A stretch of DNA of 64,000 bases from SZAS-103 sp038234715 (lineage in GTDB: Bacteria; Pseudomonadota; Gammaproteobacteria; Xanthomonadales; Xanthomonadaceae), in the NCBI GenBank assembly GCA_038234715.1, contig JBBQTD010000006.1, forward strand, positions 1 through 64,000, written 5' to 3'. The notes under the pieces are model-generated. The model ran no database searches and was not told the origin of the DNA. It was given only the letters and a program-made list of their open reading frames with translations. Position 1 is the stretch's first letter. Every line of letters starts with the position of its first letter. The translations under genes and the position numbers were made by a program. Shown here in pieces: positions 63,955-64,000 of this stretch.

Positions 63955-64000
63955 ATGACTTTCATTGCGTCACTGAAAAACCGCTGGTCCGACGCAAACT
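63955..64000 (+). CDS. pyrF: Probable orotidine-5'-phosphate decarboxylase, first 15 codons
   Basis: An ATG at 63955 opens a frame (MTFIASLKNRWSDAN) that runs off the window. The start resembles the N-termini of the long (type 2) PyrF proteins of this group, in which the active-site barrel comes later. The identification rests on 15 residues, so it is tentative. It lies 60 bases after ettA, on the same strand. Confidence 0.5.
   Translation, partial: MTFIASLKNRWSDAN

Overview
The window looks like chromosomal DNA from a GC-rich gammaproteobacterium of the Xanthomonadales/Lysobacterales group (family not resolved). The basis is gene order: a type IV pilus block (pilA ... pilB-pilC-pilD), coaE, a Nudix/ThiE fusion, secA, an M23 peptidase, a DciA-like gene, lpxC, then a complete division and cell wall (dcw) cluster ending at mraZ. 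No murD lies between mraY and ftsW, as I recall for xanthomonads. Genes are tightly packed, often with 4-base ATGA stop/start overlaps.

Layout. 1-308: 3' end of a major type IV pilin, with a terminator. 408-4275 (+): two tandem paralogous membrane proteins with GT-C-like transferase cores and TPR tails. 4327-16154 (-): a 13-gene surface-glycan cluster. It makes a CDP-6-deoxy sugar (rfbF, rfbG) and modifies it (3,5-epimerase-like, TylC3-type C-methyltransferase, DegT aminotransferase, PhyH dioxygenase, two further methyltransferases, GNAT, WbqC), with two family-2 glycosyltransferases and a flippase-like membrane protein. 16615-22920 (+): pilB, pilC, pilD, a phosphoethanolamine-transferase-like sulfatase-fold protein and coaE. 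22973-29506: Nudix/ThiE, secA, M23 peptidase, dciA-like gene and lpxC. 29813-45675 (-): ftsZ, ftsA, ftsQ, ddlB, murC, murG, ftsW, mraY, murF, murE, ftsI, ftsL, rsmH, mraZ (listed from the 3' end), transcribed from a sigma70-type promoter that overlaps a four-repeat MraZ operator.

46083-49661 is the accessory part: a 21-bp tandem array, a fibronectin type III protein and two exported proteins of unknown function. 49998-51319 holds the RNase P RNA (minus strand), a GGGAATGGGGAAT-type repeat block and rsmI, whose last codons lie in that repeat. 51389-54951 (+): lpoA, yraN and an FAD-linked oxidase. 54974-62063 (-): a riboflavin/thiamine block (pgpA, thiL, nusB, ribH, ribB, ribE, ribD, nrdR, glyA). 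62233-63894 (+): ettA, followed by what looks like the first codons of pyrF.

How the genes fit together. The first third is about the cell surface: pilin, candidate pilin or lipid-linked glycosyltransferases, activated-sugar synthesis, and the pilus motor, platform and prepilin peptidase. The middle builds and divides the envelope: peptidoglycan precursors, divisome, lipid A, Sec export. The last third is mostly housekeeping. The least explained parts are the 21-bp array with its neighbouring FnIII gene, and the exact sugar made by the glycan cluster.
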